DNA of 64,000 nt from Clostridium fessum. GTDB taxonomy: Bacteria > Bacillota > Clostridia > Lachnospirales > Lachnospiraceae. The position numbers and the translations under genes were made by a program. Under the pieces are notes generated by a model, which did no database searches, was not told where the DNA came from, and saw only the letters and a program-made list of their open reading frames with translations. How positions within the stretch are numbered: the stretch's first letter is position 1; the number at the start of each line of letters is the position of its first letter. Of the stretch, positions 1 through 7,889 are shown in pieces. The stretch is taken from assembly GCF_003024715.1 (NCBI RefSeq), contig NZ_PYLO01000005.1, positions 1-64,000 of the forward strand, in the 5' to 3' direction.

Positions 1-165
1 ATTAAAACAATGCCGCAAGATGATCCTGTATATCAATTCATGGACAGAAAACGTGCCCAGGGTAAACCGTACTATGTTTACATGACTGCAGGCGCTAATA
101 AATTTCTCAGAATTTATTATGGACGAGTGAAGGAATATCTCTGTATTCTTTCTGAGTCAAGCTAA
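1..165 (+). CDS. IS110-family transposase, C-terminal part (cut by window edge)
   Basis: The frame is open from base 1 and stops with TAA at 163-165, giving 54 residues. The peptide contains DDPVYQFMDRKRAQGKPYYV followed by an MTAGANKFLRIYYG-like stretch. This is the typical end of the Transposase_20 (helix-hairpin-helix) domain of IS110-family recombinases. These enzymes carry a DEDD catalytic domain at the N-terminus, which lies outside the window, so whether the gene is intact cannot be judged. Downstream, the element seems to run to about position 313, where it joins a truncated hsdR gene. The family call is well supported by the conserved YxxYMTAxANKxLRIxYG pattern; the subgroup is unknown. 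Confidence 0.8.
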   Translation: MKTMPQDDPVYQFMDRKRAQGKPYYVYMTAGANKFLRIYYGRVKEYLCILSESS

Positions 166-313
166 TTCAAAACTTTTATTTGCAGACCAGCACTGCTTGT
201 GGTGGTCTTATTTTAGTGCCTAATTTTAACCATGTAAAATTTTATATTTTTTTCCCCATTAAGTCTTGACTTTTTATTTGCAGGCTAAAGTAACGAGAAT
301 GCGGTGTGCCGTT
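1..313 (+). mobile_element. IS110-family element, right portion with non-coding end
   Basis: The transposase stop is followed by about 148 bases of non-coding sequence before sequence that matches the body of HsdR resumes near 314-319. The last 24 codons of the hsdR reading frame (242-316) no longer look like HsdR and read through this end. Two near-identical stretches, AACTTTTATTTGCAG (171-185) and GACTTTTTATTTGCAG (268-283), lie in the non-coding end. The exact outer boundary is inferred from where HsdR similarity stops. The left end lies outside the window. Confidence 0.6.
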
Positions 314-2772
314 TTTCAATGACTGATCGTTAATAAACTCTGAAAATGCCTGCATCGCCGCCTCATGATCCAGTTTGGCAATTTTGTGTACCATCAGACC
401 AAATGGTGTATCTCCAAACTCCCTCTGGTAGTCTTCCTTACCGCCAAGTTCCGTCGTGAGAATCCGCTCTAACTCCTGATAATCTCCCTGTGTCAGCTTA
501 ATATTGTGCGTTAATTTATGAATCGCCAGTGTGTTTCCATGTTCCCCGATATATCGATTAACCTTTTCCCGATAATCCTCAAAATCATATGCCGCATCTA
601 ACTGGACACCCTCCTGCTGATCGATAATGGAATCTGTCAAATGAGTCGTGATCGTCCTGCCCCCCTGATCTTGATCCAAAAACCTCATCAGTTCCCGCAA
701 TTTCTGCCGGACGCGTTCAAATTGAAGAACATCATTTACCTTCCAAAATTCATCCGTCTGAATTTCTTGTATAAAATCAAGTTTTTCTTTTACCTGAGGA
801 ATACTGATCTTGCGCGACAGCAAACCAGCAATCTCACAAAGCACCTTTTTCGCTCTCTTAAAAGACGGCATCTGTTCCATAGAAGCCAGCATCAGACCAT
901 ACATAAAATTGTCAAACCGTTTAGCCAGCTCATCTTCATCATTCAAATGCACCAGCGGCGCAATATGCTGTAAAAGTTCTCCCTTATCCCCTTCACTGAT
1001 CACGTCAAAATCCGTCTCTTGTTTAAATTTCTCCACATATTGTAATTTAAGCTTTACAGAAATCAGCTTCGGATCCAACTCCACAAGCTGATTATGGCAT
1101 CCCGATATCAGTTCCTTCCGCCACTCTTCATAAGTACCTTCCGCATAGCAAGCTTCCTGCGGCAGAGAAATGAGCCGGATTTGTTTTCCAAAAATATTTT
1201 CACTTAAGGATTTCGTCTCCTTCGACACAAAACCTTCTATATGTTCACGAAAATATTCAAAATTCCCACAATAATCAAAAATCAGGAAACGTCTTTTATC
1301 TGTATACTCCCCGTCTATCGGATCCATGCAGGTAAGTCCCTTGCACAAACGAGTGCCGCGTCCAATCATCTGCCAGAATTTTGCCTTAGAACGTACCTTC
1401 TTAAAAAATACAAGATTTACACATTGCGGCACATCAATCCCCGTATCCATCATATCCACCGATACCGCAATAAAAGGAGGCTTATTTTCAACCTTGAAGT
1501 CATCAATTACAGTCTGGGCGTATGCATCATCACAAATTACCCTCTGTGCAAATATCCCCTTCTTTTCCGGATAAATATTGGGATATAGCTTGTTGAAGCG
1601 TTCCAGAATAAACTCCGCATGCTTTTTATTCTGTGCAAAGATGATTGTCTTTCCAATCCGATCGCCGCCAGCCACATGAATACCACGTTCCATCAGATCC
1701 TGAAGCACCATATCTACCGTCACTTCATTAAAGATAAACTTATTCATCGCCGCAGAAGGAATAAATTCTGGCATCTGACCATCTTCCACAAAATCGTCCT
1801 CATACCGTTCCTTATCCTTATCGAATAAATCATCATACGTAATTCCTTCATCCAGAAACTTCGTCTTTACCTCATAATTATAATATGGAACCAGCACATG
1901 ATCCTGATAAACAGCCGTCTCATAATCGTATGCATACGTCGGCACACCATGTTCCATTTCAAAGAAATCATACGTATTCCGATCCACATCCGTTTTCGGC
2001 GTAGCCGTCAGACCAACCATGATTGCATCAAAATACTCGAAAATCGCCCGGTATTTCTTAAAAATACTGCGGTGGCTTTCGTCAATAATAATCAAATCAA
2101 AATGTGCCGGTGTAAACAAGCGGATGCCATCCTTATTTTTCGTATCATCAATCGCATTTAACATCGTCGGATAGGTTGAAAATACGATACGTGCATTCCG
2201 ATCATCTTTATTGGTACACAGATTGCAAAGTGACATATCCGGCAGATAATTCTTAAAATCATCCTTTGCCTGTTTTACCAAGGCAGTCCGATCCGCCAAA
2301 AAAAGCACATTCGTCACATATTTTCCACGACTCAAAACATCCGTCAAGCTGGAAGCCGTTCTTGTTTTACCAGTTCCGGTTGCCATCACAAGCAAATGTT
2401 TCCGATAACCGCGCTGTATCTGTTCGCACACCGCCCGGATCGCTTCTTTTTGATAATAACGATCCGTGATTTTATCATCAATCGGAATCTGCATTAAATC
2501 CTTATGTTCCGAACGTCGGTTCATCATCTTCTGCAAATCATCTTTACTGAAAATGCCACTGACCGGACGCTGTGGAGAAGTCTTGTCATCCCAGAAATAC
2601 GTTTCAAATCCATTCGTCGTAAACATCATCGGTCTGCGGCCAAACTTCCGCTCTAAACAGTCACCTGTTTCCGACCAACATTCGGATCCTTGCTGGTGCG
2701 CTTCGCTTCCACCACCGCTGGCGCAAATAATGCATATTCTTTTGTATTCTTTAAAAATTCAAAGTTTGACAT
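242..2772 (-). pseudogene. hsdR: Type I restriction enzyme R subunit (HsdR), decayed
   Basis: HsdR normally couples an N-terminal PD-(D/E)XK nuclease to a superfamily 2 DNA translocase. The natural start is visible at 2772 (MSNFEFLKNTKEYALFAPA, with GGGGGGA upstream). After about 19 residues the protein jumps to VVEAKRTSKDPNVGRKQ, the E-x-K part of the nuclease site, so most of the N-terminal domain is deleted. A second, smaller deletion after GRKQ shifts the frame and creates a TAG at 2653-2655. A 795-residue frame then reopens at 2629. It carries the Walker A motif MATGTGKT, the DESH box and motif VI (QMIGRGTRLCKG). At the 3' end similarity stops after FSEFINDQSL, where the IS110 end begins. 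A separate translocase fragment could still be made, but restriction activity is very unlikely. No hsdM or hsdS is present here. Confidence 0.85.
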
Positions 2773-2782
2773 AAGATCCCCC

Positions 2783-3157
2783 CTATTTGGAAGTATTCTT
2801 CTTTTTCTTTGGCGCTGTCAGCTCATAGCTTAACGCAAGTAAATTTTTAATCGGCTCATCCAGCCCCGCATCCCCCAGCAAAACACTGATCCACTTCTCC
2901 TTGTTCATATGGTATGCCGGAAAATATCCTTTCTGCCCCCGCAAAGAACCTATCAGCATCGGATCACTCTTTAGATTTATAACATCTATGATATTATCAT
3001 CCTCCAGCCCCAGCTTACTCCCTGCAACACTCAAAATCACGCCATACCATTTATCATTATCCGCCCGACGCAGCACTGCGTTCGAATCCTTCCACGGATA
3101 TTCCGCTTCCGTGCCATATTCTTGTTTTACCCATTGAAATAATTCTTCTCTTGTCAT
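2783..3157 (-). CDS. MmcQ/YjbR-family protein
   Basis: The 124-residue product has the compact YjbR layout: an N-terminal helix (MTREELFQWVKQEYGTEAEY), then a strand pair containing WYGVILSV, a central VINLKSDP segment and a C-terminal GYFPAYHMNKEKWISVLL helix region. YjbR proteins have a CyaY-like or DNA-binding-like fold and no settled biochemical role. The ATG at 3157 was chosen because the family starts MTREE; an upstream TTG in frame gives ten atypical residues. A basic Lys-rich tail ends the protein. It lies only 10 bases upstream of the hsdR start and was probably co-transcribed with it. A role in defence is not shown. Confidence 0.8.
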   Translation of the reverse strand: MTREELFQWVKQEYGTEAEYPWKDSNAVLRRADNDKWYGVILSVAGSKLGLEDDNIIDVINLKSDPMLIGSLRGQKGYFPAYHMNKEKWISVLLGDAGLDEPIKNLLALSYELTAPKKKKNTSK

Positions 3158-3281
3158 TTTGGTGAAACGCCTCGCTTTCGGTTTCAAGGTAAAATATATT
3201 TGTTATTTGCAATGTTTGTATTTGTGTAAATATGTTTTTATAGTGCAGTATGATGTTCTGTTTCAGCGACAATTTATCCTT

Positions 3282-4556
3282 TTACAAAAGCCACCCCAAA
3301 AGCTCTCTCTCGAACACCGCCAACGCCCGCTTCACATACTCCCTCCGCGCCGTTTCATCCACAAGTGAAACCGCACACGGATTCATCTGCTTAAAATCCG
3401 GCACTTCTGCCTCTTCGCAGTGGCGTTTTCCGTTCGGATAACACCAGGCAAACCACCAGTCCTCCGGCAGAATTATTTCCTTTTTGAGATATCTGGATGC
3501 CTCCTGCTTAAGCCCGTCGGTTATATCATCTACCTGATAGCCTTTCGAAAAGCCATCCTTGGAGCTGGCTTCTTTATCAAACAGGCAGAATCCCGCAAAC
3601 AAATTGTGCTCTACTTCAATTCGAAACCAGAGTTCCAGACCCGCTTTTTGAAATTTTGCCTTTTTTACCACATAATTCAATCCAGGATAGGTGCTGTAAC
3701 AATCATAAAATTTATCATGCTGTAAATCCTGATAGGAATAATATCCACTATCCTTTTCTAATTTCAAACCATATTTTTCTAAAATTGGCTGCATCTGCTG
3801 CTGAAATTCTTCAAACACCTGGCGAATCAGCCGCACCTTTGCCTTTTTCATCGATTTTTCAATCTCGATTCCGGCAAGAAATTTTTCCGGCGATTCGTAC
3901 AATGCCTCAATCACTTTATCTGCCACTTTCTTCTCTCTTTCATCCGCTATGCTATGTACCGCATCCAAATATTGCTCCATCACTGCCCGAAATGGCTCTT
4001 TTAAATTTTGCAATTCACCTTCCAGCCACCGATAGATATCTTCTGCCCATGAAATACACTGGATTTGCCCTAATGGTAATAAATTTCCTCCGCCTTTCTT
4101 CTTCCGGCTGTACTCAGATGGCGGCGTTCCAAAACGGGTTAGATATATCAATCGGGAATTTTGTGCCATCTCAAAGTAATCCGAACACTGTCCTTCCTGT
4201 TCCCCCGCATAGATTTTTACCTCGATCGGAATCTGATACTCCGCATTCCGTATGAAAATATCAATTCTTCTCTCTTTATCAATCGGGTACTCTTTGACTA
4301 CCTCCGTATGCAATAGCAATGTATCGCTTACCGGATCCATTTTCAACACATCTCGGATAAACGATTTCAGAAACCGGATTCCGCAGCCATGCATTCCCTC
4401 CGGGTTCAGCAGATCGGTCAAAAAACGGCACATGATCACTTCACGGCTCTGTATCTCTAATACATCAAAAATGTTGTAGGCTGATAATTTCTTATGAAAT
4501 GGTATGTTTTTACAGTTTGTATGAATTTGCGATAGTAAATCTCTATATGTTTCCAT
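3282..4556 (-). CDS. PD-(D/E)XK nuclease superfamily protein
   Basis: This 424-residue protein shows a PD-(D/E)XK core of the PDDEXK_4 type. RRIDIFIRN supplies the conserved Asp, and IPIEVKIYAGEQEGQ supplies the E-x-K and the downstream Gln. The preceding region (EVIMCRFLTDLLNPEGMHGCGIRFL) is also typical of this family, where it precedes the nuclease fold. The C-terminal half (residues about 230-424) is rich in aromatic residues and has no motif I can name. The start at 4556 (METYRDLL) has no strong ribosome binding site but fits the family. Proteins of this type occur as single genes near restriction systems, but their substrate is mostly unknown. Here it sits next to a dead hsdR. Catalytic residues look intact. 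Confidence 0.8.
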   Translation of the reverse strand: METYRDLLSQIHTNCKNIPFHKKLSAYNIFDVLEIQSREVIMCRFLTDLLNPEGMHGCGIRFLKSFIRDVLKMDPVSDTLLLHTEVVKEYPIDKERRIDIFIRNAEYQIPIEVKIYAGEQEGQCSDYFEMAQNSRLIYLTRFGTPPSEYSRKKKGGGNLLPLGQIQCISWAEDIYRWLEGELQNLKEPFRAVMEQYLDAVHSIADEREKKVADKVIEALYESPEKFLAGIEIEKSMKKAKVRLIRQVFEEFQQQMQPILEKYGLKLEKDSGYYSYQDLQHDKFYDCYSTYPGLNYVVKKAKFQKAGLELWFRIEVEHNLFAGFCLFDKEASSKDGFSKGYQVDDITDGLKQEASRYLKKEIILPEDWWFAWCYPNGKRHCEEAEVPDFKQMNPCAVSLVDETARREYVKRALAVFERELLGWLL

Positions 4557-4891
4557 TTCTCATTCTCTGGCGATTCCCGTTTGTCTCACTTTTCATTTAT
4601 AAAACGATTTCTTTTTATCTATCATACCATAAAAAACACGGTTCTCACAGACTCTATCCAAGGCATCCCTCCAACTTTCTTCACACCAAATCATACCTTA
4701 TTTATGAAATGCAAAAAAAGTCGATTTTTATTTGCATTTCAGTGCATAAACTTTATTTTTTTAGATTGTGCTTGTTTGTTCAGCAAGCGTAATACTGACA
4801 TCACAAGCAACATAGCAAAAACACAGCATTAAGTTTTACTTTTTGCAAGGTAGAAAAGGTCAACAAAGTATTGCAGATAAAGGATTTTTAG
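4557..4891. other. Gene-free stretch with an inverted repeat
   Basis: No credible coding frame is seen. The region is AT-rich. It contains an 11-base inverted repeat, TGAAATGCAAA (4705-4715) and TTTGCATTTCA (4731-4741), about 150 bases upstream of the nuclease gene start. This could be an operator or a weak terminator; nothing else is recognisable. Confidence 0.4.
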
Positions 4892-5008
4892 ACAATTATC
4901 TCTCATTCAACTTGTTCAACCACAATGAATATCTACGCTCACAGCTTTGAGGAACAGCAAGAGGAAGTTGCAACAAAGGTAAATGAGTTCTTGCGATTGA
5001 ACGCATAA
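4892..5008 (+). pseudogene. Tyrosine recombinase/integrase, C-terminal relic
   Basis: A short open frame from 4892 to the TAA at 5006-5008 reads SHSTCSTTMNIYAHSFEEQQ followed by EEVATKVNEFL. The STTMxIYAH pattern, with the catalytic Tyr in IYAH, is the standard end of phage and conjugative-element integrases (GHxxISTTMxIYTH). A TAG immediately upstream closes the frame, and no other integrase domain is present. This is therefore a relic marking a former integrative element. The two genes that follow (5055-5893) are plausible leftovers of its cargo. Confidence 0.75.
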
Positions 5009-5014
5009 ATAATT

Positions 5015-5045
5015 GAGAGCCAGAGGACAAAATCCAAAGGCTCTC
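5015..5045. terminator. Inverted repeat after integrase relic and RHH gene
   Basis: GAGAGCC (5015-5021) pairs with GGCTCTC (5039-5045). It lies between the convergent ends of the integrase relic and the small RHH gene. The U-tract is weak on both strands, so terminator function is tentative. Confidence 0.4.
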
Positions 5046-5054
5046 ATTTAGTCA

Positions 5055-5234
5055 TCATTCATCTTTCAATTCCATGTGGTCAAGGGCATATTGCAAAGCC
5101 ATGCTGATTAGTTCATTACGAGAACGATTCGTCTTAGCTGCTAAATCGTTATATTCTTCTTGCAAGGCTCTATCTATGCGTATCGTCATGGTGACAGATT
5201 TATCTTCTTTTGGTGTTACGATAAATTTCTCCAT
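5055..5234 (-). CDS. Small ribbon-helix-helix (CopG/Arc-like) protein
   Basis: The 59-residue product has the layout of a ribbon-helix-helix DNA-binding protein. A short strand (SVTMTIRID) comes first, then a helix (RALQEEYNDLAAKTN), then SRNELISMALQYALDHM, where the SRNELI turn is typical of CopG-like proteins. The strong ribosome binding site GGAGGAATTGCATT precedes the ATG at 5234. Such proteins repress plasmid or conjugative-element genes, or act as antitoxins. No toxin partner is adjacent, so I infer a regulatory leftover of the integrative element. It is divergent from the anchored protein gene at 5384 and could control it. Confidence 0.75.
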   Translation of the reverse strand: MEKFIVTPKEDKSVTMTIRIDRALQEEYNDLAAKTNRSRNELISMALQYALDHMELKDE

Positions 5235-5343
5235 AATGCAATTCCTCCATTGGTTTTGATTACATTATAGTATTGACAAGAGGTGCAAAACTATGACACA
5301 ATAGTGAGTTAAAATTATGCTGTACTTTTGTGTTACACTCTGC

Positions 5344-5349
5344 TATAAT
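5344..5349 (+). promoter_or_regulatory. Probable -10 box upstream of 5384 gene
   Basis: TATAAT lies 35 bases before the ATG at 5384. No good -35 hexamer stands at 17 bases, so the promoter assignment rests on the -10 box and the position in the divergent spacer. Confidence 0.45.
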
Positions 5350-5383
5350 GCTACTATCAACCAAAACTTGGAGGTATGGCATT

Positions 5384-5893
5384 ATGAAAGATAAATCAAC
5401 CAAAAGCAATGGAAAGAAACCTATTTTCAAGAAATGGTGGTTTTGGGTAATTATTGTTGTTATTCTGGCCGCTATCTTTGGAAACTCAGGAACGAATGAC
5501 AGCATTAAGGACGAAACAAAAGACGCAATCAATTCAACGGAACAGCAAGCAACATCTGACAAATTCGTTGAAGATGTGAAAACCGCTATTTCTGGTGCTA
5601 TTGACAGCGACAATGAAGCAATCACAGATATTGCGTTGAAAGACAAAGATCTGTGTGTAACAGTTGATTTGAGTAAAGCAGACCCCAGCCCTCTTACAAT
5701 AGAGGACTTGGCAATCTCTCGTACAAGTTCAATCACAGACGCTATACTTGAACTTACTGGTTACGACAGTCAATGGAACACGATAACAGTTGATTTTGGA
5801 GATGTTGGCAAGGTCGTATGTGACAAAGATAGCATAAAAGAAAATGAAGCAGGTGGACGATACTTCCCATCAGAAAACTTTACATTAAAATAA
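5384..5893 (+). CDS. Membrane-anchored protein of unknown function
   Basis: The start at 5384 is chosen because GGAGGTATGGCATT precedes it; an upstream in-frame ATG lacks a site. The 169-residue product starts with a Lys-rich segment, then a single membrane helix (WWFWVIIVVILAAIFG, about residues 18-34). A polar extracellular domain with an acidic stretch follows, containing alternating strands such as LCVTVDLSKADP and NTITVDFGDVGKVVCD. I do not recognise a family with confidence. Its AT-rich composition and position beside an integrase relic suggest horizontally acquired cargo. A hairpin terminator follows directly. Confidence 0.7.
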   Translation: MKDKSTKSNGKKPIFKKWWFWVIIVVILAAIFGNSGTNDSIKDETKDAINSTEQQATSDKFVEDVKTAISGAIDSDNEAITDIALKDKDLCVTVDLSKADPSPLTIEDLAISRTSSITDAILELTGYDSQWNTITVDFGDVGKVVCDKDSIKENEAGGRYFPSENFTLK

Positions 5894-5910
5894 ATGGGGA
5901 AAACAAAGAG

Positions 5911-5950
5911 AGCCTTGACAGGAACAACAACCAGTCAAGGCTTTTCTTTA
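5911..5950 (+). terminator. Rho-independent terminator
   Basis: AGCCTTGAC (5911-5919) pairs with GTCAAGGCT (5934-5942) and is followed by a T-rich tail. It ends the transcript of the anchored-protein gene. Confidence 0.8.
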
Positions 5951-6128
5951 TACTATTGTTATACTAAACTTACGGCGTGATATGGTGTGATAGACCGAGT
6001 TAGGGAAAGTAGAAATCCTAAAAAGGTAATACGGGTATCACTTATGGAGAGTTATGGAGAGATAGGGCGAGTGCCTGTTAATCTTTTTTAAATTTATGCT
6101 ATACTCACATTATAAGGAGGAACTGCAC

Positions 6129-6482
6129 ATGATTGATATTCACGAACTCAAAAAAAGAGATTTATACTTAAATAAAATTATAGCGTTTCAGGATACTGAA
6201 CCTGTAAAAGTTGTCACCGGCATCCGTAGATGCGGCTAGTCAAGTCTTCTTAGATTGATGACCCTCCACCTGAAAGAAAACGGTATAACGGATGATCAGC
6301 TTCTTGAAATGAATTTTGAATATACCGATAAAATCTATATTCAAGTCACTGAATCAATGACAAGCGAGGACGTCCGCAAACGTGAATTATTCCCTCTTCA
6401 AAAAATCAATGACAATTACAAAAAAATCGTCCTTTCCCTGAATCCCGGAATGGACTCTTCCTATGATGGCATAAAATGTGAA
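6129..6482 (+). pseudogene. AAA-type ATP-binding protein (DUF4143 class), 5' part, decayed
   Basis: The ATG at 6129 follows AAGGAGGAACTGCAC. The product begins MIDIHELKKRDLYLNKIIAF and reaches the Walker A motif GIRRCG-stop-SSLL. The codon where the P-loop lysine should be is TAG (6237-6239), a single-base change from AAG. After NFEYTD the sequence jumps directly to KIYIQVTESMTSEDVRKREL, which in intact relatives lies near the C-terminus, so several hundred residues are deleted. The gene then continues to YDGIKCE, where the IS605-type element interrupts it. The last codons NLIDWLISE are found beyond the element at 8495-8524. Three independent lesions make this a clear pseudogene. Confidence 0.85.
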
Positions 6483-6485
6483 CTA

Positions 6486-6507
6486 CTCGGCAACTAAGTT
6501 ACCAGAG
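6486..6507 (-). repeat. IS605-type right-end hairpin
   Basis: CTCGGCAAC and GTTACCAGAG form an imperfect stem around a TAA loop. It resembles the hairpin at the other end of the element (CTCGGTAAT...ATTGCCGAG). It lies a few bases inside the right boundary, where TnpA would bind. Confidence 0.65.
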
Positions 6508-6578
6508 CATCTGAAATCTGGCGGGATACCGCCTTTTTTCAGGGTGCGTCCATGACACCACTACTGCTTGCCTTGCGG
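6508..6578 (-). ncRNA. Putative omega RNA (reRNA) 3' scaffold region
   Basis: TnpB-guiding RNAs usually cover the end of tnpB and the right end of the element. On the minus strand this stretch follows the tnpB stop. It contains a GCC-GCAA-GGC mini hairpin and a perfect GGCGG-TATC-CCGCC hairpin with flanking pairing (CTGAAA/TTTCAG). The call rests on position and structure only. Read on the plus strand, the same hairpin followed by six T could instead act as a terminator (6520-6539). Confidence 0.45.
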
Positions 6579-7835
6579 CTATACAGCTACTTTTATTATT
6601 TCTGGATTCTTTAGTCCGGTTACGGACAGTTCTTTCTGTTTTCCGGATACGGAAAGATTTTTACGCAGGATATTAAATGCTCCTACTGCATCCGCATTAT
6701 ATCTTACTCCATCCGTTATATACATGCCCCGCTCTTTTCGGTTTGATGCTTCTGCATATCTTTTTGATATTTCTGGTGAAAACGGGCTGCACTGGCTGGT
6801 ATAGCTTTCTTCCTGTTTTGTCAGTGATATTCCATACAGTTTCAGTTTATACTCCAGCATGATGTAGAGTTTATTATACGGCAGTCCGTGAAACTTCTGG
6901 TTTGTCTTGTGCCCTATTTCTTTTCCTTTACGGATGTTTCGGGTATCTCCTATGATTACACAGCTTATCCTTTCTTTTTTACAGTATTCTGCAAGCCATC
7001 TGGTAACCTTATGAAGGTAATCCTTTACTGCGTTCTGTTTTTTCCGATAAAGCCTCTTGATATGTTTCGATGATCGGGGATATTTTATGCCGTTTTCCAC
7101 CTGCTGTGCATACCATATTGATTGAACCCTGCTGATTTCTTTGTGAAAGTATCTTTCCAGCGAAAGATATTTTCTTCCTAGAATAAAACTCCTTCCATTT
7201 CCGGAATCATAACAGGTCATCAGATTATGAATTCCAAGATCCACTGATAAATAATGGCCATTCAGGGAAATCGGTTCTGGTTCTTTGACCTCATAGATAA
7301 CGATAAGGTCACATTTTCCATCTTCCGGTGGATAGATCCGCAGCTGCTTTATGTGATCCATGTTCCTGAAAATCTTATTTTCAAGATATAGAAATTTTTC
7401 ATGAATCCCATAAGTTTCTTCCATATAGCTTTTCAGATCCTTTGACAGAGACAGCCGCAATTGATCGGAGCCTTTCTCGTGCCGGATTCCCATCTGCATG
7501 TAAGTGATCGGTATATTGTCCTGTTTAAATCGCGGTGGATTTGGATCTTTGATCCCACCGGTCTTTTTAAGAACATAAAATGATTTCCAGGCTTTATCCA
7601 GTTGCTTGCAGGTCTCCTGCGCTGTCTGGGATGGAAGCTGTCTATACCACAGATCTCCTTTATGCGCTTTCTTCTGATAATACCAGTCAGGATACTTCTC
7701 CAGCCCCAATTCTTTATATCGACGGCGTTCATAGTTGCAGACATTCCAGAGCTTGGAAGCAGCGTAACACATATGCCCTATAATATTAGAATATTCCAGC
7801 CGGATATTAACCGATGTTCTGTGCGACAACAGCAT
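6579..7835 (-). CDS. tnpB: TnpB, RNA-guided nuclease of IS605-type element
   Basis: The start MLLSHRTSVNIRLEY at 7835 fits the family and follows GGGGGGAGGAGA; an upstream GTG in frame is less likely. The protein has 418 residues. The RuvC-like core shows SVDLG (Asp199) as motif I and NADAVGAFNI (Asp382) as motif III. Motif II reads VIIGDTRNI: the place usually held by the catalytic Glu is Gly296, followed by Asp297. The zinc ribbon is degenerate, with one Cys in SYTSQCSPF and no CxxC pair after RGMYI. TnpB proteins use an RNA from the element end to cut the empty donor site. Whether this one cleaves is uncertain, although some TnpB lineages are reported to have rearranged active sites. It is encoded directly downstream of tnpA. 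Confidence 0.88.
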   Translation of the reverse strand: MLLSHRTSVNIRLEYSNIIGHMCYAASKLWNVCNYERRRYKELGLEKYPDWYYQKKAHKGDLWYRQLPSQTAQETCKQLDKAWKSFYVLKKTGGIKDPNPPRFKQDNIPITYMQMGIRHEKGSDQLRLSLSKDLKSYMEETYGIHEKFLYLENKIFRNMDHIKQLRIYPPEDGKCDLIVIYEVKEPEPISLNGHYLSVDLGIHNLMTCYDSGNGRSFILGRKYLSLERYFHKEISRVQSIWYAQQVENGIKYPRSSKHIKRLYRKKQNAVKDYLHKVTRWLAEYCKKERISCVIIGDTRNIRKGKEIGHKTNQKFHGLPYNKLYIMLEYKLKLYGISLTKQEESYTSQCSPFSPEISKRYAEASNRKERGMYITDGVRYNADAVGAFNILRKNLSVSGKQKELSVTGLKNPEIIKVAV

Positions 7836-7889
7836 TCTCCTCCCCCCTTCAGACAGCCATGTATATGAATATTTACAATTCACATTGAA

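Noticed and set aside
6255-6497. An 80-codon frame that could pass for a small gene
   Set aside because: It is the remainder of the AAA ATPase after the P-loop stop, and its last codons come from the IS605-type end.
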